A stretch of 57,206 bases of DNA from Streptomyces sp. IMTB 2501 (GCF_001953885.1 NZ_MQUS01000045.1:1-57206); one strand, 5' to 3'. Counted from the first letter of the stretch, positions 7,799 to 17,376 are shown. Program-made: numbers and translations. Notes: generated from the letters alone by a model not told the origin.

Positions 7799-8441
7799 TG
7801 CCTCCTGTCCGGCGGAGCAGGTCGCTGGAAATCAACCGCGCCTCATCAGCGCAGATGAGCCGAGGGCTGGTGCGTCCAGCTGCAAGGCGGAGGCGGGAGT
7901 CGGCGATGGGGGTGCCCCGCGCCCTCAAGGCAGTGGGGGAAAGCGTGCCAGCCCCCGCCGGACAGGCCCTGGCCCGCAGACCCCCGACCGCCCCTGCCCC
8001 TGCGAGCACTCCGGCTCCGGTTCGGCGCTCCGGTGGTGGCACGGGCAGACGCGGCGGGTGGGTCGACGAACTGCGGATCAGTGGGCGGCGTCGGAGATCC
8101 GCCGGCCGGTGGGCGGCAGGCAGGGGCGGCGATCCGCCGGTCGGCGAGCGACGCGGACCGGGGCGGCAACAGGCAACCCGCTGGTGGCAGGGTGACCTCA
8201 GGGCTCCGGGCAGCACGCCGCCCTTCCCCGCCCTGGTCAGCGGAACGCTCGTCACTCTGGGACCGGGGTCGGGTGACGACAACGAGACACGGCGCTCCAT
8301 CTCGTGGTACGCCGCCTTCCACTGCTCCCGGCCCCATCGATCTCGCCGACCATCTCCTCTCCGGCGCACACCCGCCACGCCTCCGCGTCGCATCCCACGG
8401 CCCCTCCCCGTCCCGCCGCCGATCACCACTCCGCCAGCATG
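7799..8441. other. Gene-free region after repeat copy 1
   Basis: 643 bp between the repeat element and the convergent acetyltransferase gene. Neither strand shows a reading frame with coding-like composition and a recognisable product. A GGGGGTGCCCC palindrome at about 7908 and several GGCGGATC-like repeats near 8090-8160 suggest degenerate intergenic repeat sequence. Confidence 0.5.
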
Positions 8442-9350
8442 TCACCCGCCACTGACAGCGGGGTCGGCCCAGAAGTTGAGGCGCTCCCGTACGACGGGGT
8501 AGCCGGCCGTGGTGAAGTGTGCGGCCATCGGGAAGTTGCCCCGGTCGGTGGCGGCGGCGATGAACTCGGCGTCCTGGGCTGCAAGGAAGTGGGTGCACTC
8601 GGCGAGCAGGTCGTAGGCGTAGCCGTGTCCGCGCTGCTCCGGCACGACGCCGATGAAGCCGACGCAGGGCCCGGACGGGTTGCGCGCCGGGATGTGGATA
8701 CCGACGGTCTCGCCCTCGGGCGTGAGGGCGATCTGCCACCACGCGCGCGGGGACGGAAACCAGTGGAGGACGTCCAGTTCCTGCTGTGCGGCCATCTCGG
8801 GTCCGCCACGCTCGGCGGCCCGGCGGGCGTGGGCGTCGAGGGTGACGGAGTGGATGCGGCGGAGCAGGTCGAAGAAGACCGCGTCGTCCGGCTCCGGGGC
8901 GAAGACGAGGCGGCCGGGCCGCTCGGGCAGGCCCCGGTCCGGGGTCCAGCGGTACAGGAAGCGCTCCACCAGCGGCGTGTAGCCGGCGGCACGCGCGGCG
9001 GCGGCCCGGATGTCCGCGGCGGTGCGCAGCCGTGCGTCGGCGCGCCAGCCGGAGGGCAGATCGAGTTCGAGTTCGTGGGTCTGCCAGGGTGCCGTGCGCA
9101 GAAGCGCCGCTCCGGCCTCCTCCTCGCCCTCGGCCACGTCGAACCAGTTGATCAGGAGCGGTTCCGGGTCCTCGGGCCGGCCCCACCAGGCGGCGCGGGC
9201 CACGGTACGGCCGTCGCGTACGGCGATGCGCCACCAGTCGGCTCGGTAGCGGGTGTGCCGGTGCTTGTCCCGGAACGCCAGCGGGTCGGGCATGGTGTCG
9301 AAGAGGTGCGCGCTGCTCTCGTCGAGCGTGCGGATGACCAAGGGGGTCAT
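8442..9350 (-). CDS. GNAT family N-acetyltransferase
   Basis: 302 residues. The acetyl-CoA-binding region is C-terminal: GFIGVVPEQRGHGYAYDLLAE around residue 220 matches the V-x-P-x-x-RGxGxA motif A, followed by NFPMAAHFTTAGYPVVRERL, a typical motif-B end. The N-terminal half resembles a degenerate GNAT repeat, so it may be a tandem GNAT protein. The start is ATG 9350 with AAGGAA close upstream. A separate 18-codon leader frame lies 50 bp upstream in the same transcript. The substrate is unknown. Confidence 0.83.
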   Translation of the reverse strand: MTPLVIRTLDESSAHLFDTMPDPLAFRDKHRHTRYRADWWRIAVRDGRTVARAAWWGRPEDPEPLLINWFDVAEGEEEAGAALLRTAPWQTHELELDLPSGWRADARLRTAADIRAAAARAAGYTPLVERFLYRWTPDRGLPERPGRLVFAPEPDDAVFFDLLRRIHSVTLDAHARRAAERGGPEMAAQQELDVLHWFPSPRAWWQIALTPEGETVGIHIPARNPSGPCVGFIGVVPEQRGHGYAYDLLAECTHFLAAQDAEFIAAATDRGNFPMAAHFTTAGYPVVRERLNFWADPAVSGG

Positions 9351-9399
9351 GAGGTTCCTTCGGGATGCGTGCCGCGTGGCGGTGAGGATGCGCTCCCGG

Positions 9400-9456
9400 T
9401 CAGGCCTGGCACACCCGGGTGACGGGGAGGTGGGAGCGCGGGATGACAGTGACCAT
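9400..9456 (-). CDS. 18-residue leader peptide upstream of GNAT gene
   Basis: A short frame, MVTVIPRSHLPVTRVCQA, starts at ATG 9456 behind a near-perfect AAGGAGG eight bases upstream and stops 49 bp before the acetyltransferase ATG. The ribosome site is far stronger than that of the downstream gene. Its layout (positively charged, R-x-H then VxRVCxA with a near-terminal Cys) resembles the short putative leader peptides found before Streptomyces sulfur and other metabolic operons. Translational attenuation of the acetyltransferase is inferred, not shown. Confidence 0.6.
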   Translation of the reverse strand: MVTVIPRSHLPVTRVCQA

Positions 9457-9848
9457 GACGCTCGCCTCCTTCCGTCCGTCGCGGGTGTGCCGGGCCAGGC
9501 TATGGGGCCGAACCGGGGGCGTCCACCGGATTTCGCCGGCCGCGCGTCCATCACCCTCCGCCGACGGCGCGTCCACCCCCTCCGTCGGCCGGGCTTCCAC
9601 CGCTCAGCCCCGGCCGCACGCGGAACGCCCATCGCCCATCGCCCCATCGCCCCATCGCCCGAATGTCACCGCCTGTCCCTGCCTCCCCCCACTTACCCCC
9701 CGCCCCCGGCTGGGCCCGGCCGCCCTGTCCCGGGCGCCATGAGACCCCGCCCGGGCCACGGCCCGGCCCGCCGATGACCGGCGCGCCCTGCCGGAGGCCG
9801 CGCTCCAGGCAGGAGGCCCGGGGACGGCGGGCGGCGTAGCTTGGGGAT
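9457..9848. other. Divergent intergenic region
   Basis: 392 bp between the leader peptide and the phosphatase gene, transcribed in opposite directions. It holds CCATCGCC repeats in tandem near 9630-9660 and otherwise no recognisable gene. Both promoters must lie here, but no consensus was clear. Confidence 0.4.
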
Positions 9849-10955
9849 GTGAGATCGGTGCGCGGCGGGGTGTCGCGTCGGAACCGGGAGGAACGCGGCT
9901 GGTTGCGGGGCGCGCCGCCACCGCGCTGGGTGCGGGTGCTCCCCGTGCTGCTGCTCGTGGCCGTCGCCGGGGCCACACTGGTCACCCCTCACGCCCGCGA
10001 CCTGGGATTTCTGCTCGGCGCCATCCCGCCGCTGGCCGTGCTGTCGTACGGCCCGCTGGCCACGGCCGTCCTGGGCGTCGGGGTGGTCGTGGCGCTGAAC
10101 GTCCCCGCCACCCACCTCAACCGCCCCGGCAACACCGATCTGCTCACCATCGTGTTCGTGGCCACCCTGAGCGTGTTCGTGTCGTATGTCCGCAGTCGCC
10201 GGGACGCCCAGCTGGACACCGAGCGGGCGATCGGCGAGGCCGTGCAGCGGGCCGTGATGCCGCCGCTGCCGAAGCGGGTCGGGAGCGTGGGATGCGCGGG
10301 TTTCTACCGGGCCGCGCAGAACGGCACGCTGGTGGGCGGGGACTTCTTCGACGTGCGGGACGGGCCGTACGGCGTGCGCGCGGTGATGGGCGACGTACAG
10401 GGGCACGGGCTCGCGGCGGTCGCGACGGTGGTGTCGCTGCTGGGCGCGTTCCGGGAGGCTGTACTGGACCAGCCGGACCTGGAGTCGGTCGCCGCGCGGA
10501 TGGACCGCAGGCTGGCGGTGGACTCGACGGGCGTACGGCACGGGGAGCTGTTCGCCACGGGGTTGCTGCTGGAGTTCTCCCCCGACGGGCGCGCGGTGCG
10601 CGTGGTGGCCTGCGGTCATCCGGTGCCCGTCCTGCTGCACGAGCGGCGCGCCGTGGAGCTGACGGTCGCATCGGGACCACCGCTGGGGCTCGGGCTGGTC
10701 GGCGTCGACCCGCCGAAGGAGGTCACCGTGCCACTCGCGGCGGGCGACCGGCTCTTCCTGGCCTCCGACGGGGTGTGGGAGGCGCGGGACGCCGACCGTG
10801 CCTTCTATCCGCTGCCCGCGCGCCTGGCGGCCCTCACCGGCACGGCGTCCGCCGAGCTGCCCGAGGTGGTGTGGGCGGACCTCACACGGCGGCGCTACGA
10901 GGTCCGGGACGACGTCACCATGCTGGTGCTGACGCCCGAACCAAGGGCCACCTGA
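9849..10955 (+). CDS. Membrane PP2C/SpoIIE-type serine/threonine phosphatase
   Basis: 368 residues. An N-terminal membrane domain, residues about 28-115, shows three or four hydrophobic spans. A linker (RDAQLDTERAIGEAVQRAVMPPLP) leads into a SpoIIE-type phosphatase domain: LVGGDFFDV and AVMGDVQGHGLAAVATV hold metal-binding Asp residues, then ACGHPVPVLL, GPPLGLGL, LFLASDGVWEARD and a final DDVTMLVL. Such enzymes dephosphorylate anti-anti-sigma proteins in partner-switching systems. GTG start at 9849. It stands alone and no partner is adjacent. Confidence 0.88.
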   Translation: MRSVRGGVSRRNREERGWLRGAPPPRWVRVLPVLLLVAVAGATLVTPHARDLGFLLGAIPPLAVLSYGPLATAVLGVGVVVALNVPATHLNRPGNTDLLTIVFVATLSVFVSYVRSRRDAQLDTERAIGEAVQRAVMPPLPKRVGSVGCAGFYRAAQNGTLVGGDFFDVRDGPYGVRAVMGDVQGHGLAAVATVVSLLGAFREAVLDQPDLESVAARMDRRLAVDSTGVRHGELFATGLLLEFSPDGRAVRVVACGHPVPVLLHERRAVELTVASGPPLGLGLVGVDPPKEVTVPLAAGDRLFLASDGVWEARDADRAFYPLPARLAALTGTASAELPEVVWADLTRRRYEVRDDVTMLVLTPEPRAT

Positions 10956-11135
10956 CCGTCCGGCTGATCAGCCCACGTCCCACAGGGCGCGGTGGATCGA
11001 GGCCCGGCCGAAGAGGGGGTCGGCCCGCGCACGGCACGCGCGCGAGCGCGGGTTGCGCGCTCCCCAAATGACGAATGTACAACCGGAGTTCGAACGTCCC
11101 GACTCAAACGCCAGGCCTCGCCACCCTTTCCGCCG

Positions 11136-11151
11136 CGTAGAGATATCTACG
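11136..11151. promoter_or_regulatory. Palindrome upstream of a hypothetical gene
   Basis: CGTAGA-GATA-TCTACG, perfect 6-bp arms in an AT-richer patch 100 bp before the next start. It is a possible operator or a remnant of intergenic sequence. The rest of 10956-11250 shows no supported gene. Confidence 0.25.
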
Positions 11152-11250
11152 AGCATGCATATGCCGGGTTGCCGTGCAGGCCCAGGGAGTACCCGGCCGC
11201 GGCCGTTCCCCGCGGCGAGCGTGGGCGAACGAGGACACCCGGAGCAGCGG

Positions 11251-11718
11251 ATGACGAACACGATGTGGGTGCGGGGCGTGGAGTGGCTGGCCGCCGCGGC
11301 GGCGGACCCGCGCGCCTGCACACGGGACTGGGATCACGGCAAGGGCACCGCGCTGCTGGAGGCGGGGCGCTTATGGGACGTGCTGAGCGTCCCCGACCAG
11401 CTGGGTCTGCTCACCCTCGACCTGCTGTGGCGGCCCGGACTGTCCGTGGCGGGGCCGACGCTGATCGACACGGCGGCCGGTCGTGTCGGGTTCTTCCTGC
11501 CGCCGGACCCGACCGGGAGCTGGAAGGGCGCCGGTCTGCGCTACGCGACCAAGGGCGCCTGGGTCGCCGTACCGCCGCCCTACCGCCCCGCGCGTTTCCT
11601 GGAGTGGCTCGTGCCGCCCGACGGCACCGGCACGCTGCACTCGCCCGGCGCGCTTGCGGGGGCGCTGCGGCAGGCCGACGGCACGCTCGCCGTGCTCGCG
11701 CCGCTGTGCGGGCGGTGA
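11251..11718 (+). CDS. Conserved actinobacterial hypothetical protein
   Basis: 155 residues beginning MTNTMWVRGVEWLAAAAADP, with GGAG seven bases upstream of the ATG. The pattern WDVLSVPDQLGL, AGRVGFFLPPD, GAWVAVPPPYRP and EWLVPPDGTGTLHSP resembles a family of small Streptomyces proteins related to the N-terminal fold of bifunctional primase/polymerase proteins. The catalytic acidic residues of a polymerase are not obvious, so I give no enzymatic function. It is a stand-alone gene, convergent with the small gene that follows. Confidence 0.65.
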   Translation: MTNTMWVRGVEWLAAAAADPRACTRDWDHGKGTALLEAGRLWDVLSVPDQLGLLTLDLLWRPGLSVAGPTLIDTAAGRVGFFLPPDPTGSWKGAGLRYATKGAWVAVPPPYRPARFLEWLVPPDGTGTLHSPGALAGALRQADGTLAVLAPLCGR

Positions 11719-11722
11719 CGGT

Positions 11723-11914
11723 TCAGACGCGCTCGGTCGTGGCGCGGGTACCCGTCGCGGGCCCGGGGAAGACGGCCCGCAGCGCATCGGCTTCCGAAGG
11801 CACGGTTCGCCCCTGCGCCCGCCACTCGGCGACTAGCCGGACATAGATCGGCTCCCCGGCCCGCTCGACCCGATCCACCGGCGCCGTCCGAACCGGCGTC
11901 GCCGTCTGGCGCAT
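11723..11914 (-). CDS. Small conserved hypothetical protein
   Basis: About 63 residues. The C-terminal half, EPIYVRLVAEWRAQGRTVPS, has the look of a folded amphipathic segment and good codon bias, so the gene is probably real. The start is uncertain: ATG 11914 is used, but the frame continues upstream through a DRIDRLDRPDRIDRL repeat that may or may not be translated. Function unknown. It lies four bases from the convergent upstream gene. Confidence 0.5.
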   Translation of the reverse strand: MRQTATPVRTAPVDRVERAGEPIYVRLVAEWRAQGRTVPSEADALRAVFPGPATGTRATTERV

Positions 11915-11917
11915 CCG

Positions 11918-12010
11918 ACCCAGCCGATCGATCCGGTCCGGCCGATCCAGCCGGTCGATCCGGTCCCTCCGGTCCGGCCGGCCCAGGCGGTTCGGCGGGT
12001 CATCCAAGCG
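11918..12010. repeat. Short GATCCGGTC-type tandem repeats
   Basis: Degenerate 9-15 bp repeats of CGATC/CCGGTC units occupy the start of the 344-bp region between the small gene and the serine hydrolase. In the minus frame they would encode an Arg/Asp repeat. The remaining ~250 bp holds the promoter of the serine hydrolase and no other gene that I can support. Confidence 0.5.
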
Positions 12011-12258
12011 GTTTATGCCGGGGCAACGCCCGTGAACCGCCGTGGCTACGCCCTCACCCGGTCGGCTCACCGGGTCGAGTGAGGCCGTCCCTCCAACGGC
12101 CCTGCCAACCGTCTGACAAGCATCCCGCGGCAGGAGATGAGCCGGGCCCGCCCTCGTTCCGACGGGCGTGGCGCAATGAGCGCTCCTATGCTGGGGAGGT
12201 CCGGGCCTCGACGTCCCGCTCACCGCACGTTCGGCTCTCACGTGCTTGGAGTCAGCCC

Positions 12259-13509
12259 ATGTCGATGTCGTCCGCACGCCTGCGCCGGGGGGCCACGGTC
12301 GCCGTGCTGGCGGGAACACTGGTGGTACCGCTCACCACCGGGACGGCGGGAGCGGCACCCGCCGCCGTAACGGCCGCGCTCACCGCGGACTCGCCGAGCC
12401 CCTCCCCCTCGGAGCCGGCCGTCCGTCCGCTCACTCCGCAGGTGGCACGCCAACTCGACGCCGCCGTACGGAAGGTGATGCACGAGGCGAACGTGCCGGG
12501 TGTGACCGTGGGCATCTGGACGCCGGGACAGCCGAGTTACGTCCGCTCGTTCGGGGTCGCCGACAAGAGCAGCGGTCAGAAGATGGCGCCGGACCTGTAC
12601 ATGCGCATCGGCAGCGAGACGAAGACCTTCACCGTGACGGCGCTGCTGCAGCTGGTGGACCAGAAGAAGGTCGGTCTGGACGACCCGATCGGCAAGTACA
12701 TCGGCGGCGTGCCCGACGAGAACAGGATCACGCTGCGCCAACTGGCCGGGATGCGCAGCGGGCTGTTCAACTACTCGGAGGACCCCGACTTCTTCAAGGC
12801 GCTGACCTCCGACCCGCAACGGAGCTTCACGCCCGAGCAGTTGCTCGCCTACGCCTTCAAGCATCCGGTGCTGTTCCAGCCGGGGCACAAGTTCTCCTAC
12901 TGCAACACCAACCTGATCCTGCTGGGTCTGGTGGTGGAGAAGGCGAGCGGGCAGCACCTCGGGGACTACATCCAGCAGCACATCCTCGATCCGGCCGGTA
13001 TGAAGCACACTCTCTTCCCGGCCGGCAACGAGTTCCCCACCCCGCACGCGCAGGGCTACACCGAGCAGACGGCGAACGGCAAGGAGACCGACGCGGCCGA
13101 CTGGAATCCGTCCTGGGGCTGGGCGGCCGGCGCGATGATCTCGAACCTGCGGGATCTGCGCACCTGGGCGCCCACGGTGGCCACCGGCCGGTTCCCGGGC
13201 GGGAAGCCGATGGTCAGTGCCGCTGCCCAGAAGCAGCGGCTGATCACTCCGCAGACCGGCTCGATCAAGGGCGCCGGATACGGCCTGGGCATCTTCGACG
13301 TGCGGGGATGGATCGGCCACAACGGCTCCCTGCCCGGCTACGAGTCGTTGACCGTTTATCTGCCGTCGACCCGGACGACGCTCGTCGCCCTCCTCAACAC
13401 CGACACGGACTACCGGTCCCGGGAGCCCAGCACGGTACTCGGCACCGCGATGACGAAGATCATCTCTCCCGGGCACGTGTACAACCTGCCCGTCACGCCC
13501 ACCGGTTGA
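12259..13509 (+). CDS. Secreted serine hydrolase (class C beta-lactamase / DD-peptidase family)
   Basis: 416 residues with a signal peptide, about 1-33 (RLRR, hydrophobic core, GAAPAA). The three active-site motifs are present: Ser119-x-x-Lys122 in GSETKT, Tyr214-x-Asn216 in YCN, and HNG at 354-356, which replaces KTG. This matches the class C beta-lactamase / D-alanyl-D-alanine carboxypeptidase family, acting outside the membrane on peptidoglycan or small esters and amides. ATG 12259 has GGAG upstream. It is monocistronic. Confidence 0.9.
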   Translation: MSMSSARLRRGATVAVLAGTLVVPLTTGTAGAAPAAVTAALTADSPSPSPSEPAVRPLTPQVARQLDAAVRKVMHEANVPGVTVGIWTPGQPSYVRSFGVADKSSGQKMAPDLYMRIGSETKTFTVTALLQLVDQKKVGLDDPIGKYIGGVPDENRITLRQLAGMRSGLFNYSEDPDFFKALTSDPQRSFTPEQLLAYAFKHPVLFQPGHKFSYCNTNLILLGLVVEKASGQHLGDYIQQHILDPAGMKHTLFPAGNEFPTPHAQGYTEQTANGKETDAADWNPSWGWAAGAMISNLRDLRTWAPTVATGRFPGGKPMVSAAAQKQRLITPQTGSIKGAGYGLGIFDVRGWIGHNGSLPGYESLTVYLPSTRTTLVALLNTDTDYRSREPSTVLGTAMTKIISPGHVYNLPVTPTG

Positions 13510-13692
13510 GGCACCGGCGCACCCGGATTCCTGCCTCGGCGGAGCCCGTAGGGAGGGCTTCGGCACGCCGACGGGCCGGGCGCGGGGCCGCGACCGGTCC
13601 CCCGTTCCGGTCGTGCCCCGCGGAGTGCCGAGGCTACGCGCGTCGCCGGACGCGGGGTAGTGCACCGGTGCCCGGCGCGGCCCGCACGGCAC

Positions 13693-15257
13693 TCACCGGT
13701 GCACAGGCGCGTCCGGTTGGTCCGGGTTCGCGGCGCCGGGTTCGGGTACGGCCGCCGGGCCGAGGTCGGGTACGGGCAGTTCGCCGGTGACGAGCTGGGC
13801 GAGGACGACCTCGTACAAGTCGGTGCCGCCGGACGTCAGCCGGCGTTCCAGCACGGGTTCGGCCGCCCGGAGGTGTTCGCGCACGGTCTGGGCGTGTACG
13901 CCGAGCACCTGGGCGGCGCGTTCGGCGTGCGCGTCTGCGCCGGTCCAGGCGCGCAGGGTACGGCGCAGGTCCCGGCCGTCGTCGTCGAGCCGGCCGAGGA
14001 GCCCTTCGGCCCAGGCGCCGAGCGCGCTCGTCCGGAGCAGTTCGGTGAGCTGACAGCGGGCCGGCGGATCGGGTGCGCCGCAGCGGGGGTCGTACGGGCC
14101 GTGTGCGGCCTCGGTGTTGAGGGCCGCGTGGGCGACGGCGCGGACGGCCAGCCGGGAGAAGTCGGCGCCGAGCAGCGCGGCGACCCGGTCCATCCGGGCG
14201 CGGACCGTGTTGCGGCTGACGCCGAGCACCTTGGCCGCGTTCACGGCGGTGAACTCAAGGCCGAGCCGGGTGGTGGCGAGCAGTTCGGCGCGCACATGGT
14301 GCGGCAGCGCGTCGAGCGGCCGCAGCACCGCGCCGGCCCAGGCCCGCAGCGCGGCGGGGTCCATGAGCCGTACGGGGCGGGTGCGGGCGGCGTAGACGGC
14401 GGCCCGGTCGGGCCGGAAGCGGGCCACGGCGAGGGCGGTGACGGCCTGTCCGTAGGCGGTGGCGGTCAGGGCGAGGCGCTGGCGGGGCTGCCCCCGAGGA
14501 AGGTGCCTGGGCGGTCGGCGACAAGGGACCGCAGCCGCTCCCCCACGTCGGCGGACGGGCCGACGACGATGACGTGTTCGTCCACCGCGGGGCAGCGCAC
14601 GACGAGCGCCCCGCCGTCGGTCGTCTCCACGCACACGTCGGCGAGCCGGTCGCGTTCGGCGGCGGTGCCCTCAAGGACGTACACGCGGGCGGTGTCCTCC
14701 TCCAGCAGGCCCGGCCACAGCCCGGCGGCGACCCGGCGGGCGGAGACGGTGTCCTCCACCATGAGCAGTTGCAGGATCGCCAGCCGCAGATCGGCCGTGG
14801 CTCGCCGCAGCCGCCGCCCGGATGCTGCCAACTCCCTTTCCCTGAGGAGCAGTTCGAGCACTCCGGCGGTGTGAGCGAGGATGTCCGCGGTATGCCGGTC
14901 GAAGGGTGCCCGGCGGGCGACGGCGAGGACGGCTGCCGCTGCCGGGCCGGGACCCGGATACGGTACGCCGACCAGGCGCACGTGCCGCAGGCCGTCGTCG
15001 ACGGCCGCGGCGGAGACCCTCCCGGTGGCGACGTCGGCGAGCACGGCGGCGTCGAGCGGCAGGTGCTCACCGGCGAGCAGATCGCCGCGCGCGTCCAGGA
15101 GGCATACCGCTGCCTCCACGGTCCGGGCGAGCCAGGCGACGAGCCGGCGGGGATCGCGTCCGGCGGGCCGCAGATGGTCCAGCAACTCCTGCGCCCAGGC
15201 GCTGTCGCCGCCGTGCGGCTGCGGGAACGCCGGGCCCTCGTCCGGTCGGCCGGCCAC
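13693..15257 (-). pseudogene. PucR-type HTH regulator, broken by a frameshift
   Basis: Two reading frames form one protein of about 520 residues. From GTG 15257 (GAGGAGAGGG upstream) the first frame carries a GAF-like sensory region and ends SPASASP at 14466. The second frame continues at once with LALTATAYGQAVTALAV and a C-terminal HTH segment, AAKVLGVSRNTVRARMDRV, plus a second one, AAQVLGVHAQTVREHL. Aligning the join suggests one missing base in the run around 14480-14490. It is either a genuine recent pseudogene or a sequencing error in a C-rich tract. It would regulate an unknown target. Confidence 0.75.
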
Positions 15258-15436
15258 GTGTCCCTCTCCTCGTCTCCGTGTTGACCTGGGCTTAAGGATC
15301 CGCACACGTTACCCGACGCGACCCTGTCCCGGAGCCGGACATGGCTCCGCCGGCGCCCCGGGGGGTGGGACGCCGGCGGATCCTTCGCGTCCGGAGCGGG
15401 GGGGGTGCCCAGGACGGCTCAGGATCGGATGCCCCC

Positions 15437-15535
15437 GAATCCGGAAAGTACTCATGCGAATCCGAACTCACGCGAATCCGGAAAGTACTCACGAGACCGG
15501 AAAGTACTCACGCGCATCCGGACAGCACTCGCTGG
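15437..15535. repeat. Array of ~20-bp direct repeats
   Basis: Four to five imperfect copies of GAATCCGGAAAGTACTCACG lie head to tail at about 15437, 15458 (shortened), 15474, 15495 and 15514. Each full unit contains the palindrome AGTACT. The array sits in a 610-bp region without a supported gene (15258-15867) between the frameshifted regulator and the YrdC-like gene, about 180 bp before the former. It may be an iterated protein-binding site. Confidence 0.6.
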
Positions 15536-15867
15536 AAGTAGAAACGGCAAGTCCGGAGCGGCCGATCGGACTTGGCACGGCCGGTCTCCGCCGCCGTACC
15601 TCCGCGCAGCCCCGCCGCGAGCACCGCTTCCGGCAGGCACGCGCCCCGGTGACCAGTGCGGAGGCGTGCGGGCCGGCCATGAACGCCCGGCCACCACCCT
15701 CGACCACAGCCGCCCCGAGCGTGCCCGGCATGCCGGTGGAGACGGGCGCCACCCCCATCGAAGCCGGCACCGGCGTCGTAGCCGTCTCCACGGTGGAGCC
15801 GTGGACACAGGGGGTGGATGGGCGCCTGGGGGCGCGTGTGGCGGCCGGGACGGCATAAGCTCGTCGG

Positions 15868-16488
15868 GTGGCTAAGTACTTCGACGTGCACCCCGAGAAT
15901 CCGCAGCCGCGCAGCATCGCCCAGATCGCCGACGCGGTGCGGTCGGAAGCGCTCATCGCATACCCGACCGACTCCTGCTACGCGCTGGGCTGCCGGCTGG
16001 GCAGCCGGGACGGCATGGACCGGATCCGCTCCATCCGCCATCTGGACGACCGGCACCACTTCACGCTGATGTGCCGGGACTTCGCGCAGCTCGGCCAGTT
16101 CGTGCGGGTGGACAACGACGTGTTCCGCGCCGTGAAGGCGTCCACACCCGGCAGTTACACTTTCATTCTCCCGGCCACCCGTGAGGTGCCGCGCAAGCTG
16201 CTGCACCCGAAGAAGAAGACCGTGGGTGTGCGCATCCCCGATCACGTGGTCACCCAGGCACTGCTGGCGGAGCTGGGCGAGCCACTGCTGTCCAGCACGC
16301 TGTTGCTGCCGGACGAGGCGGAGCCGCTGACGCAGGGCTGGGAGATCAAGGACCGGCTCGACCACATGGTGGACGCGGTGGTCGACTCGGGCGAGTGCGG
16401 CACCGAGCCGACGACGGTCGTGGACTTCTCCGGCGGCGAGGCGGAGATCGTACGGCGCGGCGCCGGGGACACCAGCCGCTTCGAGTGA
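15868..16488 (+). CDS. Sua5/YciO/YrdC family protein (threonylcarbamoyl-AMP synthase-like)
   Basis: 206 residues with the YrdC-like double-stranded-RNA/nucleotide fold: an early Lys/Arg-rich ALIAYPTDSCYALGC, then RIRSIRHLDDRHHFTLMCRDF, GSYTFILPATREVP and GVRIPDHVV. Authentic Sua5/TsaC enzymes make threonylcarbamoyl-AMP for tRNA t6A. This length and sequence fit the shorter YciO-like branch, whose role is less certain. GTG start. It is a monocistronic gene following a long gene-free region. Confidence 0.85.
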   Translation: MAKYFDVHPENPQPRSIAQIADAVRSEALIAYPTDSCYALGCRLGSRDGMDRIRSIRHLDDRHHFTLMCRDFAQLGQFVRVDNDVFRAVKASTPGSYTFILPATREVPRKLLHPKKKTVGVRIPDHVVTQALLAELGEPLLSSTLLLPDEAEPLTQGWEIKDRLDHMVDAVVDSGECGTEPTTVVDFSGGEAEIVRRGAGDTSRFE

Positions 16489-16620
16489 CACCGGCCACTC
16501 GGAGCTGCCGTGCGGCACACCAGGTGCGGCGCCGTCGATCTTGCGTGGCAGCATGGGCATAGCCGGCGCCGGGGGGCGACCGCCGTCCGACGCCCATTCC
16601 CCTAGGGAGGCTTGCTCATC

Positions 16621-17376
16621 ATGACCGATCTCCAGCGAACCGACCTCGACATCCGGACCGAGGACGGCATCGCTGACGCCTACCTCGTCCACCCCGCGGA
16701 CGGGCGTCCCCGTCCGGGTGTGCTGTTCTACCAGGACGCCTACGGCCTGCGCCCGCACCTGAAGAAGATGGCCGACCGCCTGGCCGCCGCCGGCTACGCG
16801 GTGCTGGTGCCCAACGTGACCTACCGTCTCGGCCGGGCCCCGGTCCTGGAGTTGCCCGAGTTCATCGACCCGGCCGCAGACCCGACCATCTGGGAGAAGC
16901 TCGGCCCGATCGTCTTCTCGCTGACCCAGGATCTGATCGAGCGGGACTCCGCCGCCTACCTGCGCTGGATGGCCGACAGCCCGCTGGTCTCCGACGGGCC
17001 GGTCGGGGTCACCGGCTACTGCATGGGCGCCCGGCTCTCCCTGTGGACTGCGGCGGCGCACCCGGACCGGGTCGCGGCGGCGGCCGGGTTCCACGGCGCC
17101 GCGCTCGCCACCGACGATCCGACCAGCCCGCACCTGGGCGCCCCGCGCATCACCGCGGAGCTGTACCTCGGACACGCCGACAACGACCCTTCGCTGCCGC
17201 CTGAGCAGATCGAGCGCTTCGAGAAGGCTCTGACCGATGCCGGGGTCCGGCACACGTGCGAGGTCTACGAGGGCGCCCAGCACGGCTACACGCAGGCGGA
17301 CACCACCGCGTACAGCGAGGAGGCGTACGAGCGGCACTGGGCAGCCCTGCTCGGCCTGCTCGAACGCACCTTCTGA
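16621..17376 (+). CDS. Dienelactone hydrolase family protein
   Basis: 251 residues of the alpha/beta-hydrolase fold. The catalytic triad can be placed as Cys134 (GYCMGAR), Asp187 (GHADNDPS) and His221 (GAQHGYT), the Cys-Asp-His arrangement of dienelactone hydrolases. The oxyanion-region FYQDAYGLRP is near residue 36. ATG 16621 is preceded by GGGAGG at a 10-base spacing. Family members hydrolyse dienelactones in aromatic degradation, but no other genes of that pathway are adjacent. Confidence 0.87.
   Translation: MTDLQRTDLDIRTEDGIADAYLVHPADGRPRPGVLFYQDAYGLRPHLKKMADRLAAAGYAVLVPNVTYRLGRAPVLELPEFIDPAADPTIWEKLGPIVFSLTQDLIERDSAAYLRWMADSPLVSDGPVGVTGYCMGARLSLWTAAAHPDRVAAAAGFHGAALATDDPTSPHLGAPRITAELYLGHADNDPSLPPEQIERFEKALTDAGVRHTCEVYEGAQHGYTQADTTAYSEEAYERHWAALLGLLERTF

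Noticed and set aside
15437..15535. CRISPR array
   Set aside because: Units are adjacent without unique spacers of constant length, and no cas genes are present.
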